From Mariniblastus sp. (lineage in GTDB: Bacteria > Planctomycetota > Planctomycetia > Pirellulales > Pirellulaceae): a DNA stretch of 64,000 bases. The DNA lies in NCBI GenBank assembly GCA_028823415.1, contig JAPKBL010000003.1:1-64000 (forward strand). Direction: 5' to 3'. Positions 36,999 to 45,531 of this stretch are shown here, one piece after another (the first letter of the stretch is position 1; each line of letters opens with the position of its first letter). The position numbers were made by a program, and so were the translations under genes. A model generated the notes under the pieces. The model was not told the DNA's origin. It made no database searches and saw only the letters and a program-made list of their open reading frames with translations.

Positions 36999-38213
36999 TT
37001 AAATCTCGTTTGCAAAGCTCAGCAAGATTAGCGTTACCAATTTTGCACTGGGAACGAGGCTTTCAGGAATGAGATATTCGTCCATGCTGTGGATGTCACC
37101 CCCTCGTGGGCCGAGCGTGTCGATGTTGGGAAGGCCCGCTGCTGCGAATTTGTTGCCGTCGCATGCGCCGCCGGTGCCTCGCCAGTTTATCTGTTTGCCA
37201 AGCATTTCTGCGCATTTTTCGATTCGAAGTTGAAGCTCTGCAATTCCCGGGGACATTGGTTTGGGAGGCGAACTGAACTGGCCATGCATTTCGATGGAGA
37301 TTCCGTCTGCCTGATTAGCTGCGTTCAGCAATTCTGTAAATTGTTGCTCCACTTGGTTTTGTTGTTCGACTGTTTTGATGCGAACATTAACTCGGCCAAT
37401 CGCTAGGTCGGGTACAACATTGAGTGCCCCGCCTCCTTGGAAATTCCCGACGTTGTACGTGATCTCCGGCGAGGAATTGAGTTGGTCAACCGCAGTCATT
37501 AGTTTTGCCATCGCCACAATCGCGTTACGTCCTTTTTCAAATTCGCGACCGGCATGCGCGGCTCTCCCTTTGGCCACGAAGGTGAAATTACCCGATCCCT
37601 TTCGCCACGAAACCAGCGTGCCATCGGGCAATGCCGGTTCGAATAGTAAACCTGCGGAACACCGCTTGGCAATTTCGTTAATGATGTGCACGCTGCCGGG
37701 AGAACCGATTTCTTCGTCCGGATTGATGAGGACCTCCCAACCAATGTTTTTTGCCAGCGGACTTTGTTCAAAAGCTTTCAAGGCGTAAAGCATGACGATG
37801 AGGCCACCTTTTGCGTCGGCGACTCCCGGGCCATTGAGGTTCCCATTTTCGAGCCACTGGCAGCGCTGAAATGGATGGTCTTTCGAATAAACCGTATCCA
37901 TGTGAATGCAAAGCAGAATTTTTTTCTCTGCCTGCGAGCGTTTGGTAATGTGGATGATATCACCAAGTGTTTGCTGTTCAGAATTTCCCATCGAATTGAT
38001 CGAGAATTGCGGTCGCGACTCGAACACCGCAAGCTTGCCACCCAAATTGCTGAATTCGTTTGTGAGGCAATCGGTTACCGTTTTCAATCCATCCAAATTG
38101 AAAGTCCCGGAATTGACATTGGCCAATTTCTCGACGAGCTGGAGCATCGCGTCACCTTGCCCGTTGAGCCAATCAAGTTCATTGAGCCAGTCAGGTTCAT
38201 TGAGTGATTTCAT
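36999..38213 (-). CDS. M20 family metallohydrolase (deacylase/carboxypeptidase type)
   Basis: A 404-residue M20 enzyme with two co-catalytic metals: His-Asp in LCIHMDTVYS, bridging Asp in GPGVADAKGG, Glu-Glu in NPDEEIGSPGS, and a late His in GPRGGDIHSMDEYL. The dimerisation-type insert (AKGRAAHAGREFEKGRNA) is present. M20 includes N-acyl deacylases (ArgE, DapE) and carboxypeptidases. Beside astA/astD it could supply the missing succinylglutamate desuccinylase, an inference. ATG 38213 overlaps the preceding stop as ATGA, supporting that start, although an AAGGTGA lies four bases before the ATG at 38147. The N-terminus carries a duplicated LNEPDW/LNELDW. Confidence 0.82.
   Translation of the reverse strand: MKSLNEPDWLNELDWLNGQGDAMLQLVEKLANVNSGTFNLDGLKTVTDCLTNEFSNLGGKLAVFESRPQFSINSMGNSEQQTLGDIIHITKRSQAEKKILLCIHMDTVYSKDHPFQRCQWLENGNLNGPGVADAKGGLIVMLYALKAFEQSPLAKNIGWEVLINPDEEIGSPGSVHIINEIAKRCSAGLLFEPALPDGTLVSWRKGSGNFTFVAKGRAAHAGREFEKGRNAIVAMAKLMTAVDQLNSSPEITYNVGNFQGGGALNVVPDLAIGRVNVRIKTVEQQNQVEQQFTELLNAANQADGISIEMHGQFSSPPKPMSPGIAELQLRIEKCAEMLGKQINWRGTGGACDGNKFAAAGLPNIDTLGPRGGDIHSMDEYLIPESLVPSAKLVTLILLSFANEI
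38169..38204. repeat. 18-bp tandem duplication inside the M20 gene
   Basis: Two 18-base units (38169-38186 and 38187-38204) share 16 of 18 positions. In the leftward gene they encode LNEPDW and LNELDW, in frame, near the N-terminus. It looks like a recent duplication. Confidence 0.75.
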
Positions 38214-39187
38214 TTTTTATTTTCCGCTGGCGTTTGTGCTGTGTGTTTGATTTTCCAAATCGGCTGCCCTGCGAATTCGCTCGTAACGATCATGGCTTGA
38301 GAGTCCGGTGTGAAACAAATGGTCTCTCCCTGGCGCTGGATGGGAAGCACGACCGTCCGGGGTTTGGCATTCTCGATGATATCTGACCACGGCTGATTTT
38401 CCGAACGCGTGTACAAGTGGGCGTTTAAGTAATTTCGAATGATGAGTGATTTTCCGTCTCGAGAAAAATCCATGCCTGTCACATTTCGGTGTGGAAAGTC
38501 AGCCATTCGCTTGGCGATTCTCGTTTTTTTGTCAGACTTCATAGAGAAATCAAGAGCGTAAACACCGGGTGTTTTTTTTCGCGTCGTTCCGAAAGAGACT
38601 TTTTCAACAAGCCATATTCTGCGATTGTTGGAGTCGACTCCAATGGCTTCGCAGTTTTTTGGGCCATCCTCGTAATTGAATTGAATCTGTTTTGGTTTGA
38701 CCGTTTGCTTGACGGGTTTGTCACCTGCGGTTTGAATCTGTTCACGTAAGTCAGGTTCAGGAAAGACATAGAGCTGGTAGGATTTCCGGCGTTTTGTGTT
38801 ATCGCCGACATCGGCAACCATCAAGTATGGTTTACCATCGACCTCAAAGTCGGCCATCGCCTCCCAGTCAATGTTGTCGGTGTCTTTTAGTTTGATTTCC
38901 GCCAAAAGTGATCCATCAGTCTGGAGTAGAAATGCGTGATTTGAATTTCCGGAATCATTAACGGTCCAGACCGCATCGGGGATTCGTCGAGAAAATGAAA
39001 GCCCGCTACTCTCGGTGATTTCTTTGTTTCGGTTGGTGCCTAACGAAACCAGATCTGAATTGGGCGAGTGCGAAGGTGCGTCCTGCCAATGCAAGGAAGC
39101 CAGTGCGTAAATAAAAACCGCTATTAGTAAGATGCTCGTGCGAAGAGTCATTGGCGGAAATTTGTGGATTGAACGGGAATTGATCAT
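38210..39187 (-). CDS. Exported beta-propeller-like hypothetical protein
   Basis: I do not recognise a named family. One hydrophobic N-terminal segment (TLRTSILLIAVFIYALASL) fits a signal peptide or anchor, and the rest is repeat-like: VWTVNDSGNSNHAFLL, PYLMVADVGDNTKRR, EAIGVDSNNRRIWLVEK, VTGMDFSRDGKSLIIRN, ETICFTPDSQAMIVT. This Asp/Asn- and Gly-rich pattern with 40-50-residue spacing is typical of beta-propellers. The start is ambiguous: ATG 39187 (325 aa) or 39151, with the frame open to 39259. The stop TGA overlaps the ATG of the M20 gene, so the two are translationally coupled. Confidence 0.65.
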   Translation of the reverse strand: MINSRSIHKFPPMTLRTSILLIAVFIYALASLHWQDAPSHSPNSDLVSLGTNRNKEITESSGLSFSRRIPDAVWTVNDSGNSNHAFLLQTDGSLLAEIKLKDTDNIDWEAMADFEVDGKPYLMVADVGDNTKRRKSYQLYVFPEPDLREQIQTAGDKPVKQTVKPKQIQFNYEDGPKNCEAIGVDSNNRRIWLVEKVSFGTTRKKTPGVYALDFSMKSDKKTRIAKRMADFPHRNVTGMDFSRDGKSLIIRNYLNAHLYTRSENQPWSDIIENAKPRTVVLPIQRQGETICFTPDSQAMIVTSEFAGQPIWKIKHTAQTPAENKK

Positions 39188-39346
39188 GGCATTATGAATC
39201 AGGCAGCGGAAACGGCAACCATGCGTTAAAATTGAATGTGCTGGCCATTTCATGTGCACACGCGGTGAGCGGTTGGAAGCGCCCGTATGATTTTATTGGA
39301 TACTGTCGGGATTTATTATAATAAATTTGTTGGCTGAGGAGAGCGG

Positions 39347-40717
39347 GTGGTTAAAAAGAGATCGCTGATCGAAGATGCAAGGGAAATTTGGCGCGCCGGC
39401 GTGCGCGCAGTCGAGGCCAGTAAATTAGTTCGCGACTTTGTTGAAATTACGGATCACTCCATCCGATTGGGGGATGAGACGATCGAATTCGCAGCTTGTC
39501 GACGGCTGGTCGTTGTGGGGTTTGGCAAGGCGAGCGGGGCAATGGCGGTCGGACTTGAGCAGGGGATTGGCGAGGATGTGCTCCGGCAATTAAATGCGGT
39601 GGGCTTGGTCAACGTGCCCGATGACCGAGTGGTAGATTCCGAATTTTTCACTATGTCGCCGTGTCGCCCAGTGGCCGTGAATTTGCCAACTGATCGCGTT
39701 GTCGATGCAACTGGCGAGATTCTTGCCTTGTTGCGATCCGTTGGTCCCGAAGACGTCGTGATCTGTCTTATCTCGGGAGGCGGCTCAGCACTTCTTGAAA
39801 AACCAGTCGATTCGATTAGTCTCGCTGAGCTTCGAGCAACCACAGAATTCTTAAGCGCATCTGGCGCATCGATTTATCAATTGAATGCGGTGCGTCGAGA
39901 ATTGAGCCAAGTGAAAGGTGGCGGACTGGCACGCCAGTGCAACGCCAGAATGGTGTCTCTCATTATTTCAGATGTGATCGGCGATGATCTGTCTGTGATT
40001 GCTTCTGGCCCTACCTGTTTTTCGGTCGGAGATGCCAGTGCCTTGGACGTTTTACGTAAATTTGATCCACTTCGTGAAAAGTTACCTGAAGCAGTGTGGG
40101 GCGTTCTGGAGTGTAGTGCTCCGGAGGCGCTGCCAGTCGACGCCAGTCCAGGCGTATCGAATATCGTGATCGGAAATCTTGAAACCGCAATGTTGGCATC
40201 CAGGAAGCGCGCGATTGAGTTGGGGTATGAAGTCGAATTGGTCTCGCCTTCGGGTGACGAGGGAGAAGCTGACACAGTGGGGAGAAGTGTCGCAATTGAA
40301 ATTGCCCAATCAAGTTTGGGCAGTGGCAGCAAGTGCCTTATATCCGGTGGTGAAACCACCGTCTCACTTCCAGAGAATCCTGGCAGAGGCGGGCGCAACC
40401 AGCATCTCGTACTTGCGGCAATTAACTCGCTGCTTAGTTTCCAGTTAAATCAGTCCGCTGATTATTGTTTGCTATCTGGTGGTACTGACGGCGAAGATGG
40501 CAATGTCCCAGTCGCGGGCGGTTGGGTCGACGCAGCTTGGATCAACGAGCACGATGAAACTCAGAAGCAAGAATTGGTAAGCCGTTCTGGGAAAGCTCTT
40601 CAAGGATGCGAGAGCTTTGATTTTCTCGATGAGCATTCGCTTGTTTTTCAAACTCCCGCGACACATACCAACGTGTGTGATTTAAGAATATCCCTTAGTT
40701 ATTTTAGGGGAAATTGA
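39347..40717 (+). CDS. Glycerate 2-kinase, DUF4147/MOFRL family
   Basis: A 456-residue type II glycerate kinase that makes 2-phosphoglycerate from D-glycerate with ATP. Visible blocks are VVVGFGKASGAMAVGLE, ICLISGGGSALLEKPVD, QLNAVRRELSQVKGGGLAR, LIISDVIGDDLSVIASGPT, then the MOFRL domain: LISGGETTVSLPENPGRGG, NQHLVLAA, SGGTDGEDGNVPVAGGWVD. The start is GTG with a GAGGAGAG ribosome site. Its last 19 bases overlap the convergent methyltransferase. It feeds glycerate from sugar-acid or glyoxylate breakdown into glycolysis. Confidence 0.9.
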   Translation: MVKKRSLIEDAREIWRAGVRAVEASKLVRDFVEITDHSIRLGDETIEFAACRRLVVVGFGKASGAMAVGLEQGIGEDVLRQLNAVGLVNVPDDRVVDSEFFTMSPCRPVAVNLPTDRVVDATGEILALLRSVGPEDVVICLISGGGSALLEKPVDSISLAELRATTEFLSASGASIYQLNAVRRELSQVKGGGLARQCNARMVSLIISDVIGDDLSVIASGPTCFSVGDASALDVLRKFDPLREKLPEAVWGVLECSAPEALPVDASPGVSNIVIGNLETAMLASRKRAIELGYEVELVSPSGDEGEADTVGRSVAIEIAQSSLGSGSKCLISGGETTVSLPENPGRGGRNQHLVLAAINSLLSFQLNQSADYCLLSGGTDGEDGNVPVAGGWVDAAWINEHDETQKQELVSRSGKALQGCESFDFLDEHSLVFQTPATHTNVCDLRISLSYFRGN

Positions 40718-41490
40718 AGTTGCACCATCATTCCCGGCAAAAACTCTTCGGGTAATTTGTCGAGCATTCGCGGATCAAGTTTTGTGTATTGGAGTCCATG
40801 CTCATTTGAAAGTTTTTGAATTGTTTTGATGGCATCAACACATCCGTAGGCCAGTAAAACTCTGCCACCCGGATTAAGGTGGTCTTTGAGCCCGGCAAAA
40901 AGGGATTTCATTAAATCGAAATTCGCGTCATAAAGAGCGTATTCATCGATCGTTTGAGGAGTCTGGTTGACCCACGGTGGATTCGAAATAATTAAATCAA
41001 ATGTTTCTGAATCATGGATGACTGAAAAGGCCGACGAGTTAGTCAGCGGGACAATCCGGAGATCGAAACTATCTTGGAGTCCTAAGTGTTCGGCGTTGAA
41101 GCTGGCATTTTCAATGGCGTTTGAATTGACATCCGTTGCTACCACCCGCTTGGCGCCGGCTTGAAGGCAGCAAAGTGACAATAAGCCCGAGCCAGTACCA
41201 ATTTCCAGAATGCTCAATTCTGAGATAGACTTATCCTCGCGAATAAGTTCACGGAGACTTTCGGTATCTCTCGGGTCCCAGAAGACCGTCTCGAAGACTG
41301 CAACGTCCTGTTTGAAATCTTGGACTGATTTCCAGGCTCGAATTTTCAAATTTTCGTTCATCCGATCAGACGTGATGTTACTCATCGAATTGATCGAAAT
41401 CGGAAAGATCGAGAAACTCACCTGAGCGAGTCCGGCTATCAGGATCAACAGAGCGCCGCCGATGATTTCAAATTTTCGACTTTTGAACAT
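40699..41490 (-). CDS. Membrane-anchored class I SAM methyltransferase (NPPW type)
   Basis: A 263-residue protein with one N-terminal hydrophobic segment (about residues 10-33), then a Rossmann methyltransferase: motif I ILEIGTGSGLLSLCCLQAGA, RVVATDVNSNAI, and motif IV LIISNPPWVNQ. The NPPW form marks methyltransferases acting on an amide or amino nitrogen (HemK/PrmC, N6-adenine types), unusual for a membrane-anchored protein. ATG 41490 is preferred to TTG 41496. It is convergent with the glycerate kinase. Substrate is unknown. Confidence 0.75.
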   Translation of the reverse strand: MFKSRKFEIIGGALLILIAGLAQVSFSIFPISINSMSNITSDRMNENLKIRAWKSVQDFKQDVAVFETVFWDPRDTESLRELIREDKSISELSILEIGTGSGLLSLCCLQAGAKRVVATDVNSNAIENASFNAEHLGLQDSFDLRIVPLTNSSAFSVIHDSETFDLIISNPPWVNQTPQTIDEYALYDANFDLMKSLFAGLKDHLNPGGRVLLAYGCVDAIKTIQKLSNEHGLQYTKLDPRMLDKLPEEFLPGMMVQLQFPLK

Positions 41491-41614
41491 AATCAATTGG
41501 GCTGAGTTGACGCTTTGCCGCTGGTTTCTTTAGCCCCAAGTTTATTATCAGGATTAACTTGGTAGCGATGATGATTTTAACTAGAGATAAACCGAGACGG
41601 GGAGATGTTAGTGG

Positions 41615-41649
41615 AAAAAATATCTGGTCTAAATTACCAGTTATTTTTT
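41615..41649 (+). terminator. Terminator-like hairpin in the ppdK upstream region
   Basis: CTGGT (41624-41628), loop CTAAATT, ACCAG (41636-41640), then TTATTTTTT; an A-run before the stem (41615-41620) can pair with the T-run. It would act on the + strand (weakly on either), but no + strand gene ends just upstream. It may end a small RNA or attenuate ppdK transcription. Confidence 0.4.
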
Positions 41650-41744
41650 CTAAGATGGAATTGGCGAATGGGTTTTGGCCTGGCCATTGATTTTCGACGT
41701 GCGAGATCTGGATTTCCTCTGACTAAAAAGTGGTTGCAGTAGGG

Positions 41745-41790
41745 CCTAATCGCCCAAAATGGAATAAATTGGGTATTCTGAAAGATTAGG
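41745..41790 (+). promoter_or_regulatory. Nested stem structure in the ppdK leader
   Basis: Outer stem CCTAATC (41745-41751) with GATTAGG (41784-41790); inner stem CCCAA (41753-41757) with TTGGG (41769-41773). Both arms are exact. It could be a leader RNA element; no known riboswitch was recognised. Confidence 0.35.
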
Positions 41791-42141
41791 GGATGAGATT
41801 TTAAATGAAAATTTACGCAGTGACCCTTTATTGCACGTTAAAGTGGTTAATTTTCCCGCTGTGTCGATTTGCCAAATGGCGTGATCTTTACCATTATCGG
41901 ATGCGTTGTTACGCTAGTGCCGCGCAAAGCGTGATTTGTTGTAGATGCGCGGCCCATGGAAACAGTGGAAGTGGGACTGCCGCAGCCTTTTAGAAACGTT
42001 TTCGCGCGACTCTGTGAAGCTTCAAGAGGCAATAACTGCGTGGATTTTTCGGACTGACCATTGGTCATTGAGCTTCGCAATTTAGATAGATCGATTTAAC
42101 ACCTTCCAAGATATTCAAGCAAAGAATAAGGCTGAAGAAAC

Positions 42142-44883
42142 ATGGCAAAGAAATTCGTTTATTTTTACGGTGGCGGCAAGAAGATGACCGACGGTGATCG
42201 CTCGATGCGGGAACTACTCGGTGGTAAGGGTGCCAACCTCGCAGAAATGTCCAACGCAGGCGTTCCCGTGCCTCCCGGCTTTACCGTTTCTACCGAAGCT
42301 TGCGGCATCTATGAAAAGCAGGGTGCTTATCCGAAAGAGATGATGCAACAGGTCAAGAAAGAATTGGCCAAGCTTGAAAAGCTCGAAGGTAAAAAACTGG
42401 GAGCGGCCAAAAACCCACTTTTGGTTTCGGTTCGTTCGGGTGCTGCCCAGTCAATGCCGGGTATGATGGATACGGTTCTAAACTTGGGGATGAATGACAA
42501 GTCGATTCAAGGCTTTATTGACGTGACCGGCAACGCGCGTGCAGGCTGGGATTGTTATCGTCGTTTTATCGACATGTTTGGCGATGTTGTGATGGGGCCA
42601 ACTTCTACCCTTGAGCATCATCATTTCGAGGAAGCATTGACTTCGATCAAGAAAAAGTACAAAGCCAAGCAGGACACGGATCTGACCGCTGAGCAGCTTG
42701 AAGAATTAGTGGGTGACTATAAGAAGATTTACAAAAAGCATGTCAAGGATGATTTCCCACAGGATCCGATGAAGCAGCTTGAGTACTCTATCAATGCTGT
42801 GTTTGATTCTTGGCAAACTGAGAGAGCGGTTAAGTATCGTATTCTCAATAAGATTACAGGTTTGATCGGAACCGCAGTTAACGTACAGACAATGGTCTTT
42901 GGCAACATGGGCGATGACTGTGCAACGGGTGTTGCGTTCACCCGCGATGGTTCAACCGGAGAAGCCAAGCCGATGGGCGAGTACCTTGTAAACGCGCAAG
43001 GCGAGGATGTTGTTGCCGGTATCCGAACTCCCCAAAACCTTGATGACTTGGCACATGAGTCGGATAAAGGCTTGGTCAAGGCGGGAGCTCAGCTGCTCAA
43101 GACCATGAAAATGCTTGAAAAGCATTACAAATATCCTCAGGATGTTGAATTCACCATCCAGCAGGGCAAGCTTTATATGCTGCAGACACGTAACGCCAAG
43201 CGAGTGGGTATCGCGGGTGTGCGTTGGGCAGTCGAAATGGCGACCGGACAGGACGTCATCACGGGAGAGAAGCAGCCTAAGCTGTTGAATCCGAAAACAG
43301 CGTTATTGACTGTTACCGGTAGTGACTTGGAGCAACTTCTGTTTCCGATCTTTGACGCCAAGGAAGAAGCAAAAAAGACTCCCTTCGTAACCGGATTGCC
43401 TGCTGGGCCGGGTGCCGCTTTTGGTGAGATCGTCTTTGACTCTCATCAAGCGGAAGAGATTAAAAAGAAGCACCCTGAAAAGAATCTTATTCTTGTTCGA
43501 CACGAGACATCTCCAGAGGATGTTGGTGGTATGGGTGCTGCCGCAGGAATTCTGACGAGTACCGGTGGAATGACATCTCACGCGGCGGTTGTTGCCCGCG
43601 GTTGGGGTAAGTGCTGTATTTGTGGAGCAGGCGATCTTAAGATCGACTACAAGAAGGGCACCGTCTCCGTTGGAAGTAAGACGTTTAAAGCCGGTGATAT
43701 CATTTCTCTCAACGGCTCGACTGGTAAGGTCTACGAGGGGGAGATCGCCAACGAATCTTCACCGGTTGTGGCAGCATTGGTCGAGGGAAATAAAAAGGCC
43801 CAGAAGCACTGGATCTTTAAGATGTATCAGACGGTTTCCGAATGGTCCGACAAGTATCGCAAGATTAATGTCCGAACCAACGCGGATTCTCCTGCTGATT
43901 CAGCCGCAGCGATCGCATTTGGTGCTGAGGGAATTGGCTTGTGCCGGACCGAGCATATGTTCTTTGAGGGGGATCGAATCACCGATGTTCGTCGGTTTAT
44001 CCTCGCGGAAACGGACAAAGACCGGAATGCTGCGATCAAGAAATTACTCCCGCATCAGCGAAAAGACTTTGAGGGAATCTTTAAGGCGATGAATGGTAAA
44101 CCGGTAACCGTTCGATTGCTTGATCCCCCACTGCACGAGTTCTTGCCTCACTCGGAGGCTGAGATGAAGAAAATGGCAAAAGAAATCGGAGTGCCACTCG
44201 CCAAGATCAAAGAGCGAGTCGCTGCGTTGCATGAGTTCAATCCGATGCTTGGCCATCGCGGATGCCGTTTGAGTATCACGTTCCCAATCCTTTGCGAAAT
44301 GCAAACTCAGGCAATCGTCGAAGCCGCTTGCAAGATGACTAAGAAGGGAATCAAAGTGCTTCCTGAAATTATGATTCCATTGATTGGCACCAAGGCGGAA
44401 CTGGATTATCTGGAGAAAATTGTTCGCCGAGTTGCCGACGCAATCATCGCTAAACAAGATTGTAAATTGAAGTATTTGGTTGGAACGATGATTGAGATTC
44501 CACGAGCTGCTCTGACGGCTGATCGAGTCGCTGAGTCTGCGGAGTTCTTCAGTTTTGGAACCAACGATTTGACACAGATGACATTCGGTTACAGCCGCGA
44601 TGATATCGGGACTTTCCTTCCTGATTATCTGGAAAAGAAAATGTTGGATGTTGATCCGTTTGCTCAGATTGATGAAAGCGGAGTTGGCCAGCTAGTCGAA
44701 ATGGCGGTTCAAAAAGGACGCCAGACGCGACCTTCCCTGAAGTGTGGGATTTGTGGAGAGCATGGCGGTGAGCCAAATTCGGTCAAATTCTGCGTTCGGG
44801 CCGGGCTGGATTATGTTAGCTGTTCTCCGTATCGAGTTCCGATCGCTCGACTGGCCGCCGCCCAGGCAGCAATCGAAGGCTAA
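42142..44883 (+). CDS. ppdK: Pyruvate, phosphate dikinase
   Basis: A 913-residue enzyme interconverting pyruvate, ATP and phosphate with PEP, AMP and PPi; cytoplasmic, gluconeogenic or glycolytic. Parts in order: ATP-grasp nucleotide domain (FVYFYGGGKKM, LLGGKGANLAEMSNAGVPVP), the swivelling phosphohistidine domain (GGMTSHAAVVARGWGKCC; His480), and the PEP/pyruvate TIM barrel (GIGLCRTEHMFFEG, MLGHRGCRL, SFGTNDLTQMTFG, CGICGEHGGEP). Full length. A long structured leader precedes it and a strong terminator lies about 30 bases after the stop, so it is monocistronic. Confidence 0.97.
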   Translation: MAKKFVYFYGGGKKMTDGDRSMRELLGGKGANLAEMSNAGVPVPPGFTVSTEACGIYEKQGAYPKEMMQQVKKELAKLEKLEGKKLGAAKNPLLVSVRSGAAQSMPGMMDTVLNLGMNDKSIQGFIDVTGNARAGWDCYRRFIDMFGDVVMGPTSTLEHHHFEEALTSIKKKYKAKQDTDLTAEQLEELVGDYKKIYKKHVKDDFPQDPMKQLEYSINAVFDSWQTERAVKYRILNKITGLIGTAVNVQTMVFGNMGDDCATGVAFTRDGSTGEAKPMGEYLVNAQGEDVVAGIRTPQNLDDLAHESDKGLVKAGAQLLKTMKMLEKHYKYPQDVEFTIQQGKLYMLQTRNAKRVGIAGVRWAVEMATGQDVITGEKQPKLLNPKTALLTVTGSDLEQLLFPIFDAKEEAKKTPFVTGLPAGPGAAFGEIVFDSHQAEEIKKKHPEKNLILVRHETSPEDVGGMGAAAGILTSTGGMTSHAAVVARGWGKCCICGAGDLKIDYKKGTVSVGSKTFKAGDIISLNGSTGKVYEGEIANESSPVVAALVEGNKKAQKHWIFKMYQTVSEWSDKYRKINVRTNADSPADSAAAIAFGAEGIGLCRTEHMFFEGDRITDVRRFILAETDKDRNAAIKKLLPHQRKDFEGIFKAMNGKPVTVRLLDPPLHEFLPHSEAEMKKMAKEIGVPLAKIKERVAALHEFNPMLGHRGCRLSITFPILCEMQTQAIVEAACKMTKKGIKVLPEIMIPLIGTKAELDYLEKIVRRVADAIIAKQDCKLKYLVGTMIEIPRAALTADRVAESAEFFSFGTNDLTQMTFGYSRDDIGTFLPDYLEKKMLDVDPFAQIDESGVGQLVEMAVQKGRQTRPSLKCGICGEHGGEPNSVKFCVRAGLDYVSCSPYRVPIARLAAAQAAIEG

Positions 44884-44912
44884 ACTCCTTCGGCAGTTAA
44901 TTATCAAACCAG

Positions 44913-44949
44913 AATGACGGGAGCCTTAACCGGCTCCCGTCATTTTTTT
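44913..44949 (+). terminator. Rho-independent terminator after ppdK
   Basis: A perfect 13-base stem (AATGACGGGAGCC at 44913-44925 with GGCTCCCGTCATT at 44932-44944), loop TTAACC, and a T run to 44949. One of the clearest terminators in the window. Confidence 0.93.
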
Positions 44950-45155
44950 GCTCTTTCGGTTTTAGCCGTTGACAGCAATCGCATATTGCAAGTTAATGAT
45001 CGTTGGGAACGCCGTGGAACCTACATTGGACTCTGGCTCAGCCTAAATTGCATTTCGGCTTCAAATTCGAGAGCGAAAATTCAGGCTAAGGAATTCAGGT
45101 TTATGAGATTCGGGTCCGGATTCAATCAATAATTAAAAATTTAAAGGAGCATCAG

Positions 45156-45476
45156 ATGACGCCCGAGATACTCGCAATCGAGAAAGCGGCTGAGCAGTTA
45201 AAAAACGATGGAAAAAATGAAGAGGCGATTGCCAAGAATATTGAAATTTTGGCATTAGACGAGAACTTCGTTCGCGCGCATCTAGCGCTTTCGGTTCTCT
45301 ATCATAAAATCGAGGCGCATGATAAGTCTGTGGCCCATGCCGAAAAAGCATACCAGCTTGAGCCTGATGACTTTAACGCTGCGGCGCTAAGCGTGACCTA
45401 TCAGCGGGCTTTCGAAGGAACGAAAGATCCTGTGTATATCCAAAAAGCCGAAAGTGTGAACACCAATATGCGTTAG
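45156..45476 (+). CDS. Small TPR-repeat protein (106 aa)
   Basis: A soluble helical protein of 106 residues with about two tetratricopeptide-like units: AEQLKNDGKNEEAIAKNIE and VLYHKIEAHDKSVAHAEKAY, the latter followed by the LEPDDFNA turn. No signal or membrane segment. AAAGGAG seven bases before ATG 45156 decides the start. It lies between the ppdK terminator and the convergent rdgB gene, as a single-gene unit. Probably a protein-interaction adapter; the partner is unknown. Confidence 0.8.
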   Translation: MTPEILAIEKAAEQLKNDGKNEEAIAKNIEILALDENFVRAHLALSVLYHKIEAHDKSVAHAEKAYQLEPDDFNAAALSVTYQRAFEGTKDPVYIQKAESVNTNMR

Positions 45477-45531
45477 TCTGAGGCAGTATCCGAACGAAGA
45501 TCATTTGAGCCACTGCGGATTGGGTTTTCGA

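Larger units (their letters stand above)
41491..42141. other. Long leader/intergenic region before ppdK, 651 bases
   Basis: Divergent space between the methyltransferase and ppdK. A short open frame at 41805-41993 has no family likeness and I do not call it. Two structured parts are listed separately (41615-41649 and 41745-41790). The last stretch before ATG 42142 is A-rich with GGCTGAAG. No RNA family was recognised. Confidence 0.45.

Noticed and set aside
41805..41993. Small open frame in the ppdK leader as a leader peptide
   Set aside because: No ribosome site or regulatory codon pattern (no run of one amino acid), and Cys-rich random composition.
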